A stretch of 64,000 bases of DNA from Oscillospiraceae bacterium (GCA_015066395.1 SVOL01000001.1:1-64000), one strand, 5' to 3'; counted from the stretch's first letter, positions 30,422 through 41,553 are shown. Translations and numbers: made by a program. The notes: generated by a model not told the origin, from the letters alone.

Positions 30422-31674
30422 AGGTATCCGTTACCAGTTCTAAGCTCGGCGGCTGTGTTACGGCACCGCCGTCAAAATCCGCAGGACACAGAAGCATCAT
30501 CTGTGCGGCTCTGTCAAGCTCACCTGTCACAGTTTACAACTGCGGTGAGTCGGACGATATGACTGCAACCATCAACTGCGTCAAAGCGTTGGGTTCAACC
30601 GTTGATCGACACGGCACAACGCTCTTTGTGACCCCTGCTAAAAGAAATATCGAATCAGTCGTACTCGACTGCAACGAATCAGGCTCGACCGCAAGATTTA
30701 TGATCCCCGTAGCCGCAGCTCTGGGAGTGAAAAACGTGACCTTTACCGGTCGCGGCCGTCTCCCGCAGCGACCCTTTGATGTGCTGACCGAGGCACTTCG
30801 CAAAAACGGTGTCGACTGCTCTGAAAACACGCTTCCGATGACCGTTTCAGGCAAACTCAAGAGCGGCATTTTAAAAATTCCGGGCAATATCAGCTCGCAG
30901 TATATCAGTGGACTTTTGCTGGCACTCTCAGTCACAGAAGGAAACAGCGAAGTAGCGCTCACAACTCCGCTGGAATCGGCACCTTACGTTGATATGACCG
31001 TAAAAGAATTAAAGGCCTTCGGCGCGCAGATAGAACGCACCGAACACGGCTTTTCGATAATCGGCCGTTCTCATTTAAGCGGCAACGAACGGACTGTTGA
31101 GGGCGACTGGTCGCAGGCCGCATTTTTCTTAAGTTTAGGTGCTGTATCGGGTGGAGTTACCGTGAACGGTCTCGACCGAAACTCCCTACAGGGTGACCGT
31201 GAAATGGTCGACCTGCTTCGCCGTTTCGGAGCCGACATCACTGAGACCGACGGTTCGGTAACGGTGAGACCTGCTCCGCTTCACGGCATCGAGATCGATG
31301 CAGGGCAAATTCCCGATCTTGTTCCCATTCTGGCGGTTACAGCCGCCACGGCTGAAGGCACTACAGTTATAAAAAACGCCGCAAGACTCCGCATAAAGGA
31401 AAGCGACCGCATCAAAGAGACCGTGTCGCGTCTCAAAGCCTTCGGCATTGACGCTGATGAAACTGCCGACGGAATGATAATTAAAGGCGGCAAAGCAATC
31501 TGTGCAGACATTACATCGGCAAACGATCACCGCATCGTAATGGCGTTCAGCGTTCTGAGTGCGGTGGCAGAAGGCACCTCAACCATCGACGGTGCCGAAG
31601 CGATAAATAAATCCTATCCTCACTTTTTTGAGGATTTTAAGAAAATCGGAGGGGACGCAAGATGTCATCCGTAA
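30418..31674 (+). CDS. aroA: 3-phosphoshikimate 1-carboxyvinyltransferase (EPSP synthase)
   Basis: MKVSVTSSKLGGCVTAPPSKSAGHRSIICAAL...NESGSTARFMIPVAAAL...LRIKESDRIKE. Confidence 0.96.
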   Translation: MKVSVTSSKLGGCVTAPPSKSAGHRSIICAALSSSPVTVYNCGESDDMTATINCVKALGSTVDRHGTTLFVTPAKRNIESVVLDCNESGSTARFMIPVAAALGVKNVTFTGRGRLPQRPFDVLTEALRKNGVDCSENTLPMTVSGKLKSGILKIPGNISSQYISGLLLALSVTEGNSEVALTTPLESAPYVDMTVKELKAFGAQIERTEHGFSIIGRSHLSGNERTVEGDWSQAAFFLSLGAVSGGVTVNGLDRNSLQGDREMVDLLRRFGADITETDGSVTVRPAPLHGIEIDAGQIPDLVPILAVTAATAEGTTVIKNAARLRIKESDRIKETVSRLKAFGIDADETADGMIIKGGKAICADITSANDHRIVMAFSVLSAVAEGTSTIDGAEAINKSYPHFFEDFKKIGGDARCHP

Positions 31675-32750
31675 TCGGTTCTCACATTAAAACCACTGTT
31701 TTCGGCGAAAGCCACGGTCCTGCCATCGGTGCTGTTATGGATGCACCGCCTGCAGGATATAAGATTGATTTTGAGCAGATCTTGACTCAGATGCACCGAC
31801 GTGCTCCGGGTAAAGATCCTACTGCCACTTCGAGAAACGAAGCCGATACCCCCGAATTTTTATCGGGTCTTAAAGACGGCATTACTACGGGTGCACCGTT
31901 GGCCGCAATCATTCGCAACTCGGACCAGCGCTCAAAAAACTATGATAATATCGCGTTCCGTCCGCGTCCTTCCCACGCAGATTTTGCCGCAAGTGTACGC
32001 TTCGGCGGTTTTAACGATATCCGCGGCGGCGGCAACTTTTCGGGTCGCCTTACCGCACCTTTAACCGCTTTGGGAGCCGTTGCGCGTCAGATCTTATCGG
32101 CCAACGGCATTACGGTAGGCGGTCACGTACTGGGTGTCGGTCACTCGTTCGACATGCCGTTTGACCCCGTAAATATCAAAGCCGATGAACTCAATAAACT
32201 GAATAAAGAATATTTCTCCTGCATTTCAAGCGATGCCAAAGAGGCCATGACAAAAGAGATCGCCGAAGCAAAGCAAAACGGCGACAGCATCGGCGGCGAG
32301 GTCGAGATAGCCGTAGTAGGTCTTCCTGCAGGTATCGGTTCTCCTACTGCGAGAGGCATTGAAAATGTTGTATCCTCGGCCGTTTTCACCGTTCCTGCCG
32401 TTAAAGGCATCGAGTTTGGTGACGGTTTCGGCTTTACTTCTATGAAAGGTAGCGAGGCCAACGACCAAATGTATTACGACGGCGATACCGTTAAATGCCG
32501 TACAAATCATAACGGCGGTATCACAGGTGGTATCTCCAACGGTATGCCGCTCATTATTCGTGTTGCTTTAAAACCGACTCCTTCTATCGCTTTGGAGCAG
32601 GAGACGGTAAACCTTAGCACAAAACAAAACGATAAACTCACGATTGAGGGCAGACACGATCCCTGTATCGTACCGCGTGCCCTTCCCGCCATTGAAGCCG
32701 CAGTTGCTTTGGCGTTACTCGACCTTATCGGGGAGGTAACAAAGCTTTGA
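31662..32750 (+). CDS. aroC: Chorismate synthase
   Basis: GSHIKTTVFGESHGPAIGAVMDAPPAGYKIDFEQI...RPSHADFAASVRFGGFNDIRGGGNFSGR. Confidence 0.97.
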   Translation: MSSVIGSHIKTTVFGESHGPAIGAVMDAPPAGYKIDFEQILTQMHRRAPGKDPTATSRNEADTPEFLSGLKDGITTGAPLAAIIRNSDQRSKNYDNIAFRPRPSHADFAASVRFGGFNDIRGGGNFSGRLTAPLTALGAVARQILSANGITVGGHVLGVGHSFDMPFDPVNIKADELNKLNKEYFSCISSDAKEAMTKEIAEAKQNGDSIGGEVEIAVVGLPAGIGSPTARGIENVVSSAVFTVPAVKGIEFGDGFGFTSMKGSEANDQMYYDGDTVKCRTNHNGGITGGISNGMPLIIRVALKPTPSIALEQETVNLSTKQNDKLTIEGRHDPCIVPRALPAIEAAVALALLDLIGEVTKL

Positions 32751-33859
32751 GTCTCATAGATATCAGAAAAGAAATCGACGCGATCGACCGACAGTTGGTA
32801 CCGCTGATACAAAAGCGTATGGCCTGCTCTTTAAAGGTCGCCGAAATAAAGCGTGCCGAAAACCTGCCCGTCTATCATCCCGAACGCGAAAAACAGATAC
32901 TCGACCGCGTCGAGGATCAAGGCGGTGAATACGGACAGTATGTCCGCAACATATACCGGTCCATTATGACGGTAAGCCGTGCATTGCAAAACGAAACTCT
33001 CTTTATCGACAACTGTTTTGCCGAAAAAATTGCCTCCATTCCCTCTTCATTGGAGTATAAAAGGGTCATCTGTCAAGGTGCTGAGGGTGCGTTTTCACAC
33101 GCGGCCGCTATCAATATGTTCGGCGACGGCAAGTTTGAGTTCTATAAAAACTTTGAAGACGTGTTTACCGCGGTTTCGGAGGATGAGACAGCAGTTGGCA
33201 TTTTGCCGGTCGAGAACTCGACCGCCGGCTACGTCACCAACGTCTACGACCTTATGCTGAAATACGGTCATTGGATAGTAAAGGCTACCGCTCTGGACGT
33301 TTCGCAAAACCTGATGTCCTGCGGTGCTCTCAATGAGATCAAGACGGTTTATTCACATCCTCACGCTCTTAAACAATGCTCCCGTTTTATAAAAGAACAC
33401 AATTTAAGGGCTATCGAGTTTGAAAATACCGCTCTGGCCGCAAAATATGTTGCAGAACTGAATGACCCTACAGTTGCCGCCATCGGTTCGGCGACCGCCG
33501 GAGAACTTTACGGTCTGCCGATCGTAAGCCGGGCTATTCAGGACGAGACCGACAACATCACACGCTTTATAGCGATATCTAAAAACCCGTTTATCGACCC
33601 GTCCAGCAACAAGGTCAGCCTCGCTTTTGAGATCCCTCACGAAAAAGGCTCGCTTTATTCGATGCTCGGCCGCTTTGCCGATTTAGGGTTAAACCTTACC
33701 AAGATTGAATCGCGACCTGCCGGTCACAATTTCGAATACCGTTTTTATATCGACTTCGCCGGTAACGTATTTGACCGAAAGGTGCAGGAACTTTTGTCCT
33801 CACTCGAAAAGGAACTTTCATACTTTGTATTTTTGGGTAATTACGTCGATAAAATGTAA
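32747..33859 (+). CDS. pheA: Bifunctional chorismate mutase/prephenate dehydratase
   Basis: TTG start; IDIRKEIDAIDRQLVPLIQKRMACSLKVAEIK (CM) and VICQGAEGAFSHAAA...LPVENSTAGYV plus C-terminal ACT (GSLYSMLGRFADLGLNLTKIESRP). Confidence 0.94.
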   Translation: MSLIDIRKEIDAIDRQLVPLIQKRMACSLKVAEIKRAENLPVYHPEREKQILDRVEDQGGEYGQYVRNIYRSIMTVSRALQNETLFIDNCFAEKIASIPSSLEYKRVICQGAEGAFSHAAAINMFGDGKFEFYKNFEDVFTAVSEDETAVGILPVENSTAGYVTNVYDLMLKYGHWIVKATALDVSQNLMSCGALNEIKTVYSHPHALKQCSRFIKEHNLRAIEFENTALAAKYVAELNDPTVAAIGSATAGELYGLPIVSRAIQDETDNITRFIAISKNPFIDPSSNKVSLAFEIPHEKGSLYSMLGRFADLGLNLTKIESRPAGHNFEYRFYIDFAGNVFDRKVQELLSSLEKELSYFVFLGNYVDKM

Positions 33860-33992
33860 AATTAACAATTTGTTACATAAATTTTAAAATTTTTATCGAC
33901 TAAATTTCATATTTGGGTTATACTGTATAAGGTGCAGGTATAATACAGGTATAGTATACTCTGACACCATATTACGGAGATGAACCTTCAAG

Positions 33993-35072
33993 GTGAATAA
34001 ACACCCCGAATTCGAAGATATCAGTAGTTCTTCAAAATTCAGCCGAACAACCAAAAACGCTTCTAAGCGTAAGTCATATTTAAAAAATAAAAAAATCAGA
34101 CAGAGAATAAGGGTTTTTAACATTTTAACCTCTTTTGTTCTGATTGTTTGTATCATTATAACTGCCGCCATGGGTGTTCTGATCTACTACACGGGGGACC
34201 TCAACATCGGCAGTATAAACAGCGGCAACCTCGGCATCAGTGCCGAAGCCGCAAAATTGCCGAAAGGTGTTACTAATATCGCACTTTTCGGCATTGACAG
34301 CCGCAGCCGTGATGCCCAAAACCGAACCGAAGCCTTGTCGGGACGTTCGGATACCGTTATTGTGCTTTCGATAAATACTATCGACGGCACGGTCAAACTC
34401 ACTTCCCTTTTGCGTGACAGCTGGGTTTATATAGACGGCGGCAAGAAATTCAAAGGCTACGATAAGCTCAACGCCGCTTACAGCCACGGCGGACCTGAGC
34501 TTGCCATAAAAACCATTAATTCACAGTTCGGTCTCAATATCAGCGACTATGTCGCTCTGAGCCTGCTTCAACTGCAGGAAGTTATCGATATTATGGGCGG
34601 TATCGACATTCATATAACCGAAGCCGAACGAGTGGCTTTAAACGGACTCGCCAACAGCGAGGGCTATAATGTCAAGCCCTTGTACCAGACCGGCTACGTT
34701 CATTTGGACGGTGGCCAGGCTATGATGTATTCGAGGATCCGCAAGATCGACAGCGAAGGCAACCGAGCGTTGCGTCAGCAAAAGGTACTGAGTTGTCTTT
34801 TTGAAAAAGCTAAAAAACTGCCTATATCGCAGTATCCCGGCGTGCTGAAAGAGATGCTCCAATACGTTGAGACGTCGCTGTCTTATGACGAGATATTCGG
34901 TTTTTCACCTATACTTTCAAAAGGCATTAAATTACAGAGCACCAGCATTCCGGGTGACGAAGTTATCGCTTACGGCGGTGTTTTTGAGGACACTCGCGGC
35001 GGCTGGGTCTGGAAATATGATTTAAACGAAGCCAAGGATTATATCATTGATTGGATCTACGGCAAACAATAA
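33993..35072 (+). CDS. LytR-CpsA-Psr (LCP) family protein
   Basis: GTG start; N-terminal TM; GVTNIALFGIDSRSRDAQNRTEALSGRSDTVIVLSINTIDGTVKLTSLLRDSWVYI...KLNAAYSHGGPELAIKTIN. Confidence 0.92.
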   Translation: MNKHPEFEDISSSSKFSRTTKNASKRKSYLKNKKIRQRIRVFNILTSFVLIVCIIITAAMGVLIYYTGDLNIGSINSGNLGISAEAAKLPKGVTNIALFGIDSRSRDAQNRTEALSGRSDTVIVLSINTIDGTVKLTSLLRDSWVYIDGGKKFKGYDKLNAAYSHGGPELAIKTINSQFGLNISDYVALSLLQLQEVIDIMGGIDIHITEAERVALNGLANSEGYNVKPLYQTGYVHLDGGQAMMYSRIRKIDSEGNRALRQQKVLSCLFEKAKKLPISQYPGVLKEMLQYVETSLSYDEIFGFSPILSKGIKLQSTSIPGDEVIAYGGVFEDTRGGWVWKYDLNEAKDYIIDWIYGKQ

Positions 35073-35092
35073 ATTTTAAGGGGTAGAATATT

Positions 35093-35356
35093 ATGAAAAT
35101 TGTTGACGGTTTTGTTCTTAAAACCATTGCAGACACTAACGTTGTTGTGCCTGTTGGCAGTAATAACGTCTCTTTCCGCGGGATAATCTCGCTCAACGGC
35201 TCGGGTGCGTTTTTATGGAACCTGTTGACCGAAGAGACCGACGAGGATTCGTTAGTCAAGGCCCTCACCACCGAATACGATATTGATGAAGCCACCGCTC
35301 GTGCCGATGTCAAGGAGTTTGTTGATACGATGCGAAAGGCCAACCTTATAGCATGA
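35093..35356 (+). CDS. PqqD-family (RRE-like) protein
   Basis: MKIVDGFVLKTIADTNVVVPVGSNNVSFRGIISLNGSGAFLWNLLTEETDEDSLVKALTTEYDIDEATARADVKEFVDTMRKANLI. Confidence 0.88.
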   Translation: MKIVDGFVLKTIADTNVVVPVGSNNVSFRGIISLNGSGAFLWNLLTEETDEDSLVKALTTEYDIDEATARADVKEFVDTMRKANLIA

Positions 35357-35835
35357 GTATCAAGCCTACTGCCAAAGCCGTTGCGTTGGACGAGATCTCG
35401 CCTCTGCTGCTTGGATTGATCAACGAGGGCATTGACGTGACCTTCACCGTCGTGGGTGAGAGTATGAGCCCGCTTTGGTGCAATATGCGTGACTCGGTCG
35501 TGCTGACTAAATGCGATCCGCTGTCTCTAAAGGTCGGCGACGTGCCACTCTGTAAAAGACCTAATGGCAAATACGTTTTACATAGAATAGTCAAAGTACA
35601 TGCCGACACCTATGATATTATAGGCGACAACCAATCGGAAATCGAGAAGGACTTGCCAAAATCCTGCGTTTTGTGTGTTGTCAAAGGCTTTAACCGCAAG
35701 GGCAAGACCTATTCGTGCGACAAGGTTTGGTATAAATTCTACACCTTTTCGATCATTCATCTGCGTGGTGTGTGCCGTTTTTTGATGAAATTCACATGGA
35801 AACTCAAAAATCTATTTCGAGGCGGTAAAAAATGA
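35353..35835 (+). CDS. S24/S26-like signal-peptidase-family protein
   Basis: FTVVGESMSPLWCNMRDSVVLTKCDPLSLKVGDVPLCKRPNGKYVLHRIVKVHADTYDIIGDNQ (Ser-His type motifs). Confidence 0.82.
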   Translation: MSIKPTAKAVALDEISPLLLGLINEGIDVTFTVVGESMSPLWCNMRDSVVLTKCDPLSLKVGDVPLCKRPNGKYVLHRIVKVHADTYDIIGDNQSEIEKDLPKSCVLCVVKGFNRKGKTYSCDKVWYKFYTFSIIHLRGVCRFLMKFTWKLKNLFRGGKK

Positions 35836-37505
35836 AGTCAAAATCTTCTCTGCTCTGGATAATGAAGGCCTCAAGCAGGCAAACATTTTTACTGATCATC
35901 TTAAGCCTTGCAAACATCATCAGCTCGACAAGCTATGTGGGGCTGGCTCTTGTCTCGCGCGAGGCTATAAATGTCGTCACTTCGGGAGATCTTGCCAATT
36001 TCAAGCCGCAGTTGATAAATTGCGGCCTTTTCGCTTTGGCGATAATTCTCGCGCAGTTGATACTCACGCTGCTGTCATCGCACTTAAAAGCTGTCATCAG
36101 CGGACGGTTTGAGATCGATCTTCGCCAGAGATTTTTTGCTAATATCACTTCAAAAAAGTACAAAAATCTTAAAAGCTACCACTCGGGAGAACTACTCAAC
36201 CGCTTCACCAGCGATATTGACACGGTGGTCGGCGGAGTGACCGAGTTTATTCCTCAGTTGGTGTCGATAGTCTCGAAGATCGCATCGGGTCTGATCGTTC
36301 TGGCCGCCTTCAGTACGGGCTTTACGGTGATAATAATTGCTGCGGGTGCGGCGATCACGCTTTGTGCAACGGTTATAAGCCCGCTGTTCAAGCGGATGCA
36401 CAAATCGGTTCAGCAGGCCTCGGGCGTTATGAGAGGTTTTACGCAGGAGTGCGTCGAAAATATTGTTGTGGTTAAATCTTTTTCCAACAAAGTGCCTCTG
36501 TTGAACCAGCTGATCGACTATATGAAGACCCTTTATAAGAAGAAGATCCACCGTAACCACGTCGGCAATATCACCCACGGCGGCCTGTTTATCGTATTCA
36601 CCGCCGGATACTATGCCACCCTTTTCTGGGGCGTGTTCCAGATAGCCGCCGGCAAAATGGACTACGGCACGCTGATGGCGTTTTTGCAGATCGTCTCTAA
36701 TATCCGTGCTCCCTTCTTTAGTGCGTCCGGTCTTATCACCCGTCTTTACAGCGCTCTCGCTTCGGCCGAGCGTTTGATGGAGATTGAAGATCTGGAGTCG
36801 GAACCCGTCGACAACAACTTCGATGCCGAGAAAACCTACGCGGAAATGAATGAAATCAAGGTTGAAAACCTTTCATTTACATACGGTGACGGCGATGTCA
36901 TCAAAGACTCGACCTTCGGTATTAAAAAGGGCAGTTTTGTGTCACTCACCGGTGCTTCGGGTAGCGGCAAAAGTACTCTTTTCCGTCTGCTTTTGGGACT
37001 TTACGATCCAAACAATGGCAAGATCACTCTTGTAACAAAGGATTTCGAAAGGACCGTCGATGCCACCACACGATCATTGTTCGCTTACGTTCCGCAGGGT
37101 AACCTCCTACTTTCGGGCACCGTTGCCGACAACATCAAGTTCGGTTGCGAGAATGTGACCGACGAGCAGTTGGACAAGGCCGCCGAAACCGCTTGCCTTA
37201 AAGAACTTATCGACTCTCTGCCTGACGGTTACAACACCGTGCTCGGAGAGCGCGGACTCGGTCTTTCCGAAGGTCAGGTTCAACGAATTTCAATCGCGCG
37301 CGCACTTCTCTCCGATGCGCCGATACTGTTGCTCGACGAATGCACCTCGGCATTAGACGAGCCGACCGAATTGAAGTTGCTTGAAAACATCGCAAAACTG
37401 ACCACTAAAACCGTAATTTTCATTTCACACCGCAATGCCGCCTTGTCGATTTGTGACCAGCACTTAAGACTTGAAGACAGCGTTATTTTTAACAGAGTCG
37501 ACTAA
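35832..37505 (+). CDS. ABC transporter, fused permease/ATP-binding protein
   Basis: N-terminal six-TM exporter-type domain; GASGSGKST Walker A, LSEGQVQRISIARALL signature, ILLLDECTSALDE Walker B, ISHR H-loop. Confidence 0.93.
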   Translation: MKSKSSLLWIMKASSRQTFLLIILSLANIISSTSYVGLALVSREAINVVTSGDLANFKPQLINCGLFALAIILAQLILTLLSSHLKAVISGRFEIDLRQRFFANITSKKYKNLKSYHSGELLNRFTSDIDTVVGGVTEFIPQLVSIVSKIASGLIVLAAFSTGFTVIIIAAGAAITLCATVISPLFKRMHKSVQQASGVMRGFTQECVENIVVVKSFSNKVPLLNQLIDYMKTLYKKKIHRNHVGNITHGGLFIVFTAGYYATLFWGVFQIAAGKMDYGTLMAFLQIVSNIRAPFFSASGLITRLYSALASAERLMEIEDLESEPVDNNFDAEKTYAEMNEIKVENLSFTYGDGDVIKDSTFGIKKGSFVSLTGASGSGKSTLFRLLLGLYDPNNGKITLVTKDFERTVDATTRSLFAYVPQGNLLLSGTVADNIKFGCENVTDEQLDKAAETACLKELIDSLPDGYNTVLGERGLGLSEGQVQRISIARALLSDAPILLLDECTSALDEPTELKLLENIAKLTTKTVIFISHRNAALSICDQHLRLEDSVIFNRVD

Positions 37506-37529
37506 ATATAATAAAACAAAATAAACAAA

Positions 37530-37569
37530 AAATCACCGACTGATAGCTTCAATCAGTCGGTGATTTTTG
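37530..37569 (+). terminator. Intrinsic terminator after ABC transporter gene
   Basis: AAATCACCGACTGATagcttcAATCAGTCGGTGATTTTT. Confidence 0.85.
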
Positions 37570-37591
37570 TGCTTGTTTGCATCGTTAAAAA

Positions 37592-37616
37592 ACAGCCTCG
37601 GGAAACCCGAGGCTGT
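37592..37616 (-). terminator. Intrinsic terminator after tuf
   Basis: ACAGCCTCGGGaaaCCCGAGGCTGT; A-run on plus strand equals U-run in minus transcript. Confidence 0.85.
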
Positions 37617-37632
37617 AAGTTCTAATCAAAGA

Positions 37633-38832
37633 TTAGCCGTTGATAGCGGTAACAACGCCGGAACCAACAGTACGTCCACCTTCACGGATAGCGAAGCGGA
37701 GACCCTCTTCAATAGCGATAGGAGTGATGAGCTCAACGTCCATCTCTACATTATCACCGGGCATGCACATCTCGGTGCCTGCGGGAAGAGAAATGATACC
37801 GGTAACGTCGGTAGTTCTGAAGTAGAACTGAGGACGATAGTTGTTGAAGAACGGAGTATGACGGCCGCCTTCTGCTGCGGTCAAAATATAAACCTGACCA
37901 TGGAACTTAGTGTGGGGGTTGATAGAACCGGGCTTTGCAAGAACCTGACCACGCTGTACATCTTCACGGCCTACGCCACGGAGAAGAGCACCAACGTTAT
38001 CGCCGGCCTCACAGTAGTCCAGAGTCTTTCTGAACATTTCCATAGAGGTAACAACAGTCTTCTTTCTCTCGTCGGAAAGACCAACGATCTCAACTTCATC
38101 ACCTGCGTTGAGCTGGCCACGCTCTACACGGCCGGTAACAACGGTACCACGACCGGAAATGGTCATAACATCTTCGATAGGCATAATGAAGGGGAGGTCA
38201 GCCTTACGGTCGGGAGTAGGAATGTAGCTGTCAACAGCATCCATAAGCTCTGCGATAGGTGCATAAGCAGCCTCGGAAGGATCATTACCGGCTTCGAGAG
38301 CCTTAAGAGCAGAACCCTTAACGATAGGAGTATCGTCGCCGGGGAACTCATACTTATCAAGAGTCTCACGGATTTCCATCTCAACGAGTTCGAGAAGCTC
38401 GGGGTCGTCAACCTGGTCAACCTTGTTCATGAAAACAACGATGTAGGGAACGCCAACCTGACGAGCAAGGAGAAGGTGCTCCTTGGTCTGAGCCATAGGA
38501 CCGTCAGTAGAAGCGATAACGAGGATAGCACCGTCCATCTGAGCAGCACCGGTGATCATGTTCTTAACATAGTCAGCATGTCCGGGGCAGTCAACGTGAG
38601 CATAGTGACGAGCATCAGTCTCGTACTCAACGTGAGCGGTGTTGATAGTAATACCACGCTCTCTCTCTTCAGGAGCCTTATCGATGTTTGCATAGTCCTC
38701 GAACTGTGCGTAGCCCTTCAAAGAAAGATACTTGGTGATTGCTGCAGTAAGGGTGGTCTTACCATGGTCAACGTGACCGATGGTACCAATGTTTACGTGC
38801 GGCTTGGAACGTTCAAATTTTGCCTTTGCCAT
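37633..38832 (-). CDS. tuf: Elongation factor Tu
   Basis: [37 protein letters not shown]... Confidence 0.99.
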   Translation of the reverse strand: MAKAKFERSKPHVNIGTIGHVDHGKTTLTAAITKYLSLKGYAQFEDYANIDKAPEERERGITINTAHVEYETDARHYAHVDCPGHADYVKNMITGAAQMDGAILVIASTDGPMAQTKEHLLLARQVGVPYIVVFMNKVDQVDDPELLELVEMEIRETLDKYEFPGDDTPIVKGSALKALEAGNDPSEAAYAPIAELMDAVDSYIPTPDRKADLPFIMPIEDVMTISGRGTVVTGRVERGQLNAGDEVEIVGLSDERKKTVVTSMEMFRKTLDYCEAGDNVGALLRGVGREDVQRGQVLAKPGSINPHTKFHGQVYILTAAEGGRHTPFFNNYRPQFYFRTTDVTGIISLPAGTEMCMPGDNVEMDVELITPIAIEEGLRFAIREGGRTVGSGVVTAING

Positions 38833-38888
38833 TTGGAATTTCCTCCTTAAATGTTTTTCATTTTATTGACATACCTTGCGTCTTTGTT

Positions 38889-38917
38889 ATTCTAACAAAT
38901 ATTAACAAGAATTTCAA
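38889..38917 (-). promoter_or_regulatory. Sigma-A promoter for tuf
   Basis: Minus strand TTGAAA-17-TAGAAT. Confidence 0.6.
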
Positions 38918-38940
38918 GAGAATTTGCAAATAATTTTTAA

Positions 38941-41025
38941 TTATTCGCCTTTTGCTCTGGTAGCGATGATCTTTTCGGCAATGCTCTTAGGCACTTCCTT
39001 ATAACCATCAGGTTCCATTACATACTGGCCACGGCCCTGAGTCTTGGAACGAAGGTCGGTTGCATAACCGAACATATCGCCGAGAGGAACGTGTGCGTTG
39101 ATCTGCTTAACGCCGCCCATTCTGTCCTCAAAGCCCTGGATCTCACCACGGCGAGAGTTAAGGTCACCGATAACGTCACCCATGTAATCCTCGGGAACAA
39201 TAACAACAACCTTCATAATGGGCTCCATCAAAACAGGATCAGCCTTCTTACATGCATCCTTGAAAGCCATAGAACCGGCGATCTTAAATGCCATTTCAGA
39301 AGAGTCGACCTCATGGTAGGAACCGTCGTAAAGCTCAACCTTAACGTCAACGACGTTGTAGCCTGCCAAAACGCCGTTCTGCATAGCGCCCTTGATACCG
39401 GCGTCAACAGCGGGGATGTATTCCTTCGGAATAGCACCACCGACAACAGCGTTGATAAACTCGTAGCCCTTGCCGGTCTCGTTGGGAGACAGTCTGATCT
39501 TAACGTGACCGTACTGACCCTTACCACCCGACTGACGAGCGTACTTGCAATCGACATCAGCGGTCTTGCGAACAGTTTCTTTATAAGCAACCTGAGGTCT
39601 ACCTACGTTAGCTTCAACCTTGAACTCACGGAGCATACGGTCAACGATAATTTCAAGGTGCAGCTCACCCATACCTGCGATAATGGTCTGACCGGTTTCT
39701 TCATCAGTGTAGAATCTGAAGGTCGGATCTTCTTCAGCAAGCTTGGAGAGAGCGATACCCATCTTTTCCTGACCGGCCTTGGTCTTCGGCTCGATAGCGA
39801 CACGAATAACAGGCTCGGGGAAGTTCATAGACTCCAGAATGATGGGGTTCTTTTCGTCACAGAGGGTATCACCGGTAGTGGTGTTCTTGAGACCGACAGC
39901 TGCAGCGATATCGCCGGAGTAGCAGGTTTCAATATCTTCTCTGTGGTTTGCGTGCATCTGCAGGATACGGCCGAGTCTTTCTCTGTTCTTCTTTACAGAG
40001 TTGTAAACAGAAGAACCGGCATCGACAGTACCGGAATATACACGGAAGAAGCAGATCTTACCAACGAACGGGTCGGTAGCGATCTTAAATGCAAGAGCAG
40101 AGAACGGCTCATTATCGCCGGTGTGTCTTACATCTTCTTCATCAGTATCGGGGTTAACACCCTTGATGTCGGGAACGTCGGTCGGAGCCGGCATAAAGTC
40201 CACGATAGCATCAAGCAAGGGCTGAACACCCTTGTTACGGTAAGAAGTACCGCAGCAAACAGGAACCATCTCGTTGGCGATAGTAGCCTTACGGATGATA
40301 GCCTTCATCTGCTCAACAGTGGGCTCCTCACCTTCAAAGTACTTTTCCATAAGCTCCTCATCCATCTCAACGATAGACTCGATAAGAGCCTGGCGGTACT
40401 CTGCGGCGATGTCCTTCATATCCTCAGGGATATCTTCATCACGGACATCTTTACCAAGGTCATCATAATAAACCTCAGCACGGTTAGCAATAAGGTCAAC
40501 GATACCGCGGAATGTGTCCTCAGAGCCGATAGGCAACTGAATCGGAACAGCATTACACTGGAATCTTTCCTTGACCATTTTGAGAACGTTGTAGAAATCG
40601 GCACCCATAATGTCCATCTTATTAACATAGATCATACGGGGTACACGGTATTCGTCAGCCTGTCTCCAAACGGTTTCAGACTGAGGCTCAACGCCACCCT
40701 TTGCACAAAGAACGGTAACAGAACCGTCAAGTACTCTCAAAGAACGCTGAACTTCAACGGTGAAGTCAACGTGTCCGGGGGTGTCGATGATGTTAACGCG
40801 GTGGTCTTTCCAGAAGCAAGTAGTAGCAGCAGAGGTAATGGTAATACCTCTCTCCTGTTCCTGCTCCATCCAGTCCATAGTAGCGTCACCGTCGTGAGTC
40901 TCACCTATCTTGTGAGTCTTACCGGTATAGAAAAGGATACGCTCTGTGGTGGTGGTTTTACCGGCGTCAATGTGAGCCATAATACCAATATTTCTTGTTT
41001 TCTCAAGAGATACTTTTCTAGCCAT
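38941..41025 (-). CDS. fusA: Elongation factor G
   Basis: [69 protein letters not shown]. Confidence 0.99.
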   Translation of the reverse strand: MARKVSLEKTRNIGIMAHIDAGKTTTTERILFYTGKTHKIGETHDGDATMDWMEQEQERGITITSAATTCFWKDHRVNIIDTPGHVDFTVEVQRSLRVLDGSVTVLCAKGGVEPQSETVWRQADEYRVPRMIYVNKMDIMGADFYNVLKMVKERFQCNAVPIQLPIGSEDTFRGIVDLIANRAEVYYDDLGKDVRDEDIPEDMKDIAAEYRQALIESIVEMDEELMEKYFEGEEPTVEQMKAIIRKATIANEMVPVCCGTSYRNKGVQPLLDAIVDFMPAPTDVPDIKGVNPDTDEEDVRHTGDNEPFSALAFKIATDPFVGKICFFRVYSGTVDAGSSVYNSVKKNRERLGRILQMHANHREDIETCYSGDIAAAVGLKNTTTGDTLCDEKNPIILESMNFPEPVIRVAIEPKTKAGQEKMGIALSKLAEEDPTFRFYTDEETGQTIIAGMGELHLEIIVDRMLREFKVEANVGRPQVAYKETVRKTADVDCKYARQSGGKGQYGHVKIRLSPNETGKGYEFINAVVGGAIPKEYIPAVDAGIKGAMQNGVLAGYNVVDVKVELYDGSYHEVDSSEMAFKIAGSMAFKDACKKADPVLMEPIMKVVVIVPEDYMGDVIGDLNSRRGEIQGFEDRMGGVKQINAHVPLGDMFGYATDLRSKTQGRGQYVMEPDGYKEVPKSIAEKIIATRAKGE

Positions 41026-41082
41026 AAAATCCTCCATCTTCCCTGAAATTCAGGGTTCAAACAAAAATACCGGTAACGGTAC

Positions 41083-41553
41083 TTACCATCTGTAGTGTGC
41101 GAAAGCCTTGTTAGCTTCTGCGGTTCTGTGCATTTCGTCACGCTTCTTAACTGCGCCACCAACGCCGTTTACAGCATCAAGAATTTCTGCTGCAAGACGT
41201 TCCTTCATGGTAGCTTCAGAGCGAGCGCGAGAATAAGTGGTGAGCCAGCGAAGTCCTAAGGTCTGCTTTCTGTCAGGTCTTACATCAAAAGGTACCTGAT
41301 AGGTAGCACCACCCTTACGGACTGCTTTACACTCAAGCTGGGGCATAACATTTTCCATAGCGGTCTCGAAAACCTCAAGGGGTTCCTTACCGGTCTTTTC
41401 AGCGATAATGTCAAATGCTCCGTAAACGATCTTCTGAGCAACACCCTTCTTACCGTCTAACATAATGTTGTTGATAAGACGGGTTACGATTTTGGAATTG
41501 TAAAGCGGATCGGGCAATACATCACGTTTTGCGATAAAGCCTCTTCTTGGCAC
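41083..41553 (-). CDS. rpsG: 30S ribosomal protein S7
   Basis: [47 protein letters not shown]. Confidence 0.98.
   Translation of the reverse strand: MPRRGFIAKRDVLPDPLYNSKIVTRLINNIMLDGKKGVAQKIVYGAFDIIAEKTGKEPLEVFETAMENVMPQLECKAVRKGGATYQVPFDVRPDRKQTLGLRWLTTYSRARSEATMKERLAAEILDAVNGVGGAVKKRDEMHRTAEANKAFAHYRW

Noticed and set aside
37567-38850. 427-aa plus-strand ORF
   Set aside because: Antisense shadow of tuf; also spans two terminator hairpins.
39091-41046. 651-aa plus-strand ORF
   Set aside because: Antisense shadow of fusA with Leu/Val/Asn-rich composition and no recognisable family.
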